From Bacillota bacterium (GTDB lineage Bacteria > Bacillota > Clostridia > Lachnospirales > Lachnospiraceae): 64,000 bases of DNA. The notes beneath the pieces were generated by a model. The model did not search any database and was not told where the DNA came from. It saw only the letters and a program-made list of their open reading frames with translations. Location: the NCBI GenBank assembly GCA_023435895.1, contig JAEZLH010000005.1:25018-89017 (forward strand), read 5' to 3'. Position 1 is the stretch's first letter; each line of letters opens with the position of its first letter. Shown here in pieces: positions 61,310 to 64,000 of this stretch. A program made the translations under genes and the position numbers.

Positions 61310-62177
61310 CGTCACCTTTCCCTAAGATTAATCTTCGTTGTATACTTGTTGTTAGCACTATTAACGCCATCAAAATAACGGATAGCGCACAGGAGAATCC
61401 ATATCGTCCATATTTAAAGAACGCATCAATGGTGTAGGTAAGAAAAGTACTGCTTGCATAGCCTGGCCCTCCACCAGTTAAGATTAACGCTTCTGTAAAT
61501 GCGTTAAATGAACCCGCTAATGTCAAAAACAGGTTTAATTCAACAATACGTTTGATGTTTGGTAATGTAATATACCGAAAAGCCTGCCAGGAATTTGCTC
61601 CATCAACAACTCCTGCCTCATATATTTCTGATGGAACAGATTGAAGAGCCGCTATATAAAGCACCATAGTAAATCCCACATATCTCCATAAACAGATAAA
61701 AGCCAACGAGACATTTACAATGCTTAAACTGCTTAAAAATCTGATTGGATGAAGACCAAACTGTATTAAAGCAACATTAAGAGGTCCTTTTCCATAATCA
61801 TAAATATAATTGAATGTATAAGCTACTGCTGTTGAACTTAGTATGTATGGAACAAATATAATAGCTTTAAACAAGTTACGTCCTCGAAGCTTTGTAGACA
61901 ATATATATGCAAACAGTAAGCCTAGCACATTCTGGATCAAACCATTGGCAAAATAATAAAGATTGTTTTTCAATGACATCCACAAATGAGCATCCGAAAA
62001 AACAGTTTCATAATTATCGAATTTAACAAATTTATAAGTTTGGGAGATACCGTTAGAATCTGTAAAACTCATTATAAACATTTTTATAAATGGATAAACC
62101 AAAAACATTAAATTTAGTACGATTGGTATAAATAAAAATCCAAAGATCAAAATTCTTTTTTGAATCTTATAATTCAT
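61284..62177 (-). CDS. ABC sugar permease, MalF/LacF type
   Basis: A 297-residue inner-membrane subunit with six helices and the EAA loop YEAGVVDGANSWQAFRYITLP, plus the typical N-terminal FIPIVLNLMFLVYPFIKMFIMSF segment. It forms the channel with the following permease. Start 62177 with GAAAGGA six bases upstream; an ATG two codons earlier is possible. Confidence 0.93.
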   Translation of the reverse strand: MNYKIQKRILIFGFLFIPIVLNLMFLVYPFIKMFIMSFTDSNGISQTYKFVKFDNYETVFSDAHLWMSLKNNLYYFANGLIQNVLGLLFAYILSTKLRGRNLFKAIIFVPYILSSTAVAYTFNYIYDYGKGPLNVALIQFGLHPIRFLSSLSIVNVSLAFICLWRYVGFTMVLYIAALQSVPSEIYEAGVVDGANSWQAFRYITLPNIKRIVELNLFLTLAGSFNAFTEALILTGGGPGYASSTFLTYTIDAFFKYGRYGFSCALSVILMALIVLTTSIQRRLILGKGDDENSGLLR

Positions 62178-62280
62178 AAACATTCCTTTCTATCGTCCAA
62201 CGAGAGCATATTTTATATACGGATTACGTATTCATCCAGAGAGCTATTATCAGAATATAACACCGTCTTCTGTACCGTGT

Positions 62281-62323
62281 TATTATTAATACCTCGCTGC
62301 CAAGCAACGAGGTATTAATAATA
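62281..62323 (-). terminator. hairpin between the binding-protein and permease genes
   Basis: TATTATTAATACCTCG (62281-62296) pairs perfectly with CGAGGTATTAATAATA (62308-62323), loop 11 bases. It lies ~37 bases past the binding-protein stop. There is no strong U-tract. Such hairpins commonly stabilise the binding-protein message and lower downstream transcription. Confidence 0.65.
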
Positions 62324-62359
62324 TATAGCTTTCGCAACAATAAAAGCTAATATGATTAT

Positions 62360-63688
62360 TTACTTAACTCTTGACTTTGCCCACTTTGTATTTACATCGT
62401 CAAATTCTTTTGTAATATCATTACCAGCAACTATATTCTGTGCAATAGCGCTATAGTCAAATTGCATCTTACTAATAATTGCCTGTAAATCTTGTGATTG
62501 AGGATTTGCAACTATTTTATTAGGATTATAACTGTTAAACTCATTCATAACAGAGGAATCTACAGTAATGCTTGTTCTAGGTGATAAAAATCCGTTTGTT
62601 TTAGCAAAATCTGCACACTTTGTATCTGCGAGGAACATAAACCAAGCTTTTGTAGCTTCAGGATTTTTTGATGTTTTTGAAATTGCCCATCCACAGTCAG
62701 CCTCAACAACTACATTTTTTCCACCATTATTATCATAAGGGAACGGGAAGAATCCAACATCTTCTATCGTAAGCACATCACCGATAGCCTGTGGAATAAA
62801 CCAATTACCAAGGAAGAACATACCTACTTTACCGGAACGGAACTCAGTCTTCATAGGTTCCCAATCCGCTGAAAGGGGATCTGCTTCAAAAACCTTATTG
62901 TCTGTTAAAGTTTTTAAAATTGAGTAAGACTGTACAACAGCATTATCCGCTGTAAAAGGTTTGTCTGATGAAGCCAACTTATTTAATACATCAGCATCGC
63001 CTGTTAATTGCATAGGAACTGACTGCCAGTAATATTGCAACGGCCACTTTGCTTTTGCAGCGGATGCTAAACCTATATAACCTTTTCCGGCATCGTTAAT
63101 TTTCTTTGCTGCTGCAATAAAATCATCTAATTTTGTTGGAATAGATATACCCAATTCTTTAAAGATCTTTTTATTGTAAATTACGCCATATGTATTTAAG
63201 CCTTGAGGCAAACCATATACATTACCGTCTGCTCCAGTGTATTTATTAGCACCAACAAAATCTGAAGTGATTGATAAATCATTTAAAGGCAAGGCTTTCT
63301 GAGCCATTACATCCATGGAATTGCTGTCTGGTTCAAACACATCGGGTACATCATTTGCAGCGAGTTTAATTTTTAAAGTCGCATTGTAATCATTGGAAGT
63401 CTCAAGAATTATCTTTACATTTGGATAAGTCTTATTAAATTCCTTCACATATTCCGGTAAAACTGTACTATTCAGGTCAGTCCAATGATGATAAAATAAA
63501 ACTTCCCCGCTTACTTCAGTATTAACTGAACCTTGTGAACCATCAGAAGATGCAGCTGGTGTTGCAGTAGCCTCAGTAGTAGGCTTGCCTGGTTCAGAAG
63601 GTGAATTTTTCGATGAACATGCTGTAAATGCTGACATTGATATAACTAACATTGCTACGACTAATAAATAACTGATAATACGTTTCAT
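62360..63688 (-). CDS. ABC extracellular sugar-binding lipoprotein
   Basis: A 442-residue solute-binding protein (family 1). Signal peptide and lipobox MSAFTAC (Cys24), a Ser/Pro/Thr-rich linker (~25-58), then the periplasmic-binding fold: SGEVLFYHHWTDLNSTVLPEYV, ANDVPDVFEPDSNS, GMFFLGNWFIPQA and ADCGWAISKTSKNPEATKAW. It probably binds manno- or galactomanno-oligosaccharides, given the downstream enzymes. GAGGAGG precedes the ATG. First gene of the operon; a hairpin after it likely boosts its level over the permeases. Confidence 0.93.
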   Translation of the reverse strand: MKRIISYLLVVAMLVISMSAFTACSSKNSPSEPGKPTTEATATPAASSDGSQGSVNTEVSGEVLFYHHWTDLNSTVLPEYVKEFNKTYPNVKIILETSNDYNATLKIKLAANDVPDVFEPDSNSMDVMAQKALPLNDLSITSDFVGANKYTGADGNVYGLPQGLNTYGVIYNKKIFKELGISIPTKLDDFIAAAKKINDAGKGYIGLASAAKAKWPLQYYWQSVPMQLTGDADVLNKLASSDKPFTADNAVVQSYSILKTLTDNKVFEADPLSADWEPMKTEFRSGKVGMFFLGNWFIPQAIGDVLTIEDVGFFPFPYDNNGGKNVVVEADCGWAISKTSKNPEATKAWFMFLADTKCADFAKTNGFLSPRTSITVDSSVMNEFNSYNPNKIVANPQSQDLQAIISKMQFDYSAIAQNIVAGNDITKEFDDVNTKWAKSRVK

Positions 63689-64000
63689 AAATTTCCTCCT
63701 CTTAATTGGTTTTTGACGCTAATTCTTTATCTACGCCATGATCAAATTATATCATCCCGTAAATCAATAAAGAATGGTTTGGATTTCTATTTCTTGGACT
63801 TTCTTTCGAGCTTAGATAAGTCATGATAGTAATATTCATAATTTATCGAATAATGGTTTGGTTCATAACTTAGCCTAGATTATTCACCTAGTTATTTCTA
63901 ACGGTGCGGAGCACCGCATAATTACTGGATTTTAACTTTTTTTGCTTTTCATTTAAAAAGTGAACGAACTGAATAGAAAAAGAGCCTCATCTTTTGTATA
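63689..64000. other. upstream region of the carbohydrate operon
   Basis: A minus-strand TATAAT (complement of 63746-63751) is a candidate -10 box without a good -35, as expected of an activator-dependent promoter. AATGGTTTGG occurs twice (63773-63782 and 63852-63861). The upstream copy and the one overlapping the -35 zone are candidate YesN sites. A CGGTGC/GCACCG hairpin with GGA loop lies at 63902-63916. No gene is recognisable up to the window edge. Confidence 0.4.

Overview
The window looks like a chromosomal segment of a low-GC, spore-forming, anaerobic Firmicute, most likely a Lachnospiraceae member of the Lachnoclostridium/Clostridium phytofermentans type. The evidence is a SpoIID-type sporulation protein, flavodiiron and hemerythrin-type anaerobe defence genes, a monoderm Tad pilus locus with no secretin, many strong Shine-Dalgarno (SD) sites with TTG/GTG starts, and a plant-polysaccharide oligosaccharide locus. 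I see no rRNA, tRNA, CRISPR array, intact insertion sequence or prophage. All family names come from reading motifs; no database search was run.

Layout. 0-9.4 kb is housekeeping and miscellany: a DEAD-box helicase cut by the left edge, a DUF1456 protein, a small lipoprotein, a stand-alone RsmH-like methyltransferase, an alpha/beta hydrolase, a chemoreceptor with a cysteine-rich insert in its HAMP region, and a MidA-like methyltransferase fused to TPRs. 9.6-16.4 kb is an oxygen/nitrosative stress module: flavodiiron FprA, a RIC/ScdA di-iron repair protein, DUF1858 and DUF438-hemerythrin-PAS proteins, and a CRP/FNR regulator with an N-terminal cysteine cluster. FprA and RIC are preceded by the same kind of TGTGA-N6-TCACA palindrome, each centred at the same -41.5 geometry relative to a TATAAT box. 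A DUF3137-LemA pair lies between them. 16.7-20.7 kb holds an MFS exporter, a staygreen (chlorophyll Mg-dechelatase family) domain fused to a VCBS-like domain, and a SpoIID paralogue lacking the usual catalytic Glu.

20.9-36.4 kb holds a MoxR-DUF58-transglutaminase cluster, mtnN, SdpI, a cyclodeaminase family protein, a TSCPD protein overlapping murG, a HIT protein, an orphan histidine kinase, a flavodoxin-SCP2 fusion, a rhomboid protease, glpK and small proteins. 36.7-49.7 kb holds an L,D-transpeptidase and a ten-gene Tad/Flp pilus locus. The Tad locus is read leftwards from a consensus sigma-A promoter through a leader with three consecutive hairpins: TadZ, TadA, TadB, TadC, Flp1, DUF5702, TadE-like, prepilin peptidase, TadE-like and an FHA protein.

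50.1-63.7 kb is one leftward carbohydrate locus: ABC solute-binding protein, two permeases, a YesM/YesN two-component system, an unassigned GH101-like hydrolase, a GH36-like alpha-galactosidase, a cellobiose 2-epimerase family enzyme and a GH130 mannosylglucose phosphorylase. Together these would import galacto-manno-oligosaccharides, strip side chains, epimerise the reducing mannose to glucose and phosphorolyse the product to mannose 1-phosphate and glucose.

Most promising leads: the staygreen fusion, the shared class-II operators next to their likely regulator, the unassigned glycoside hydrolase, a three-way-junction RNA at the 3' side of mtnN, a 32-bp inverted repeat in the pilus locus, and the pilus operon leader.
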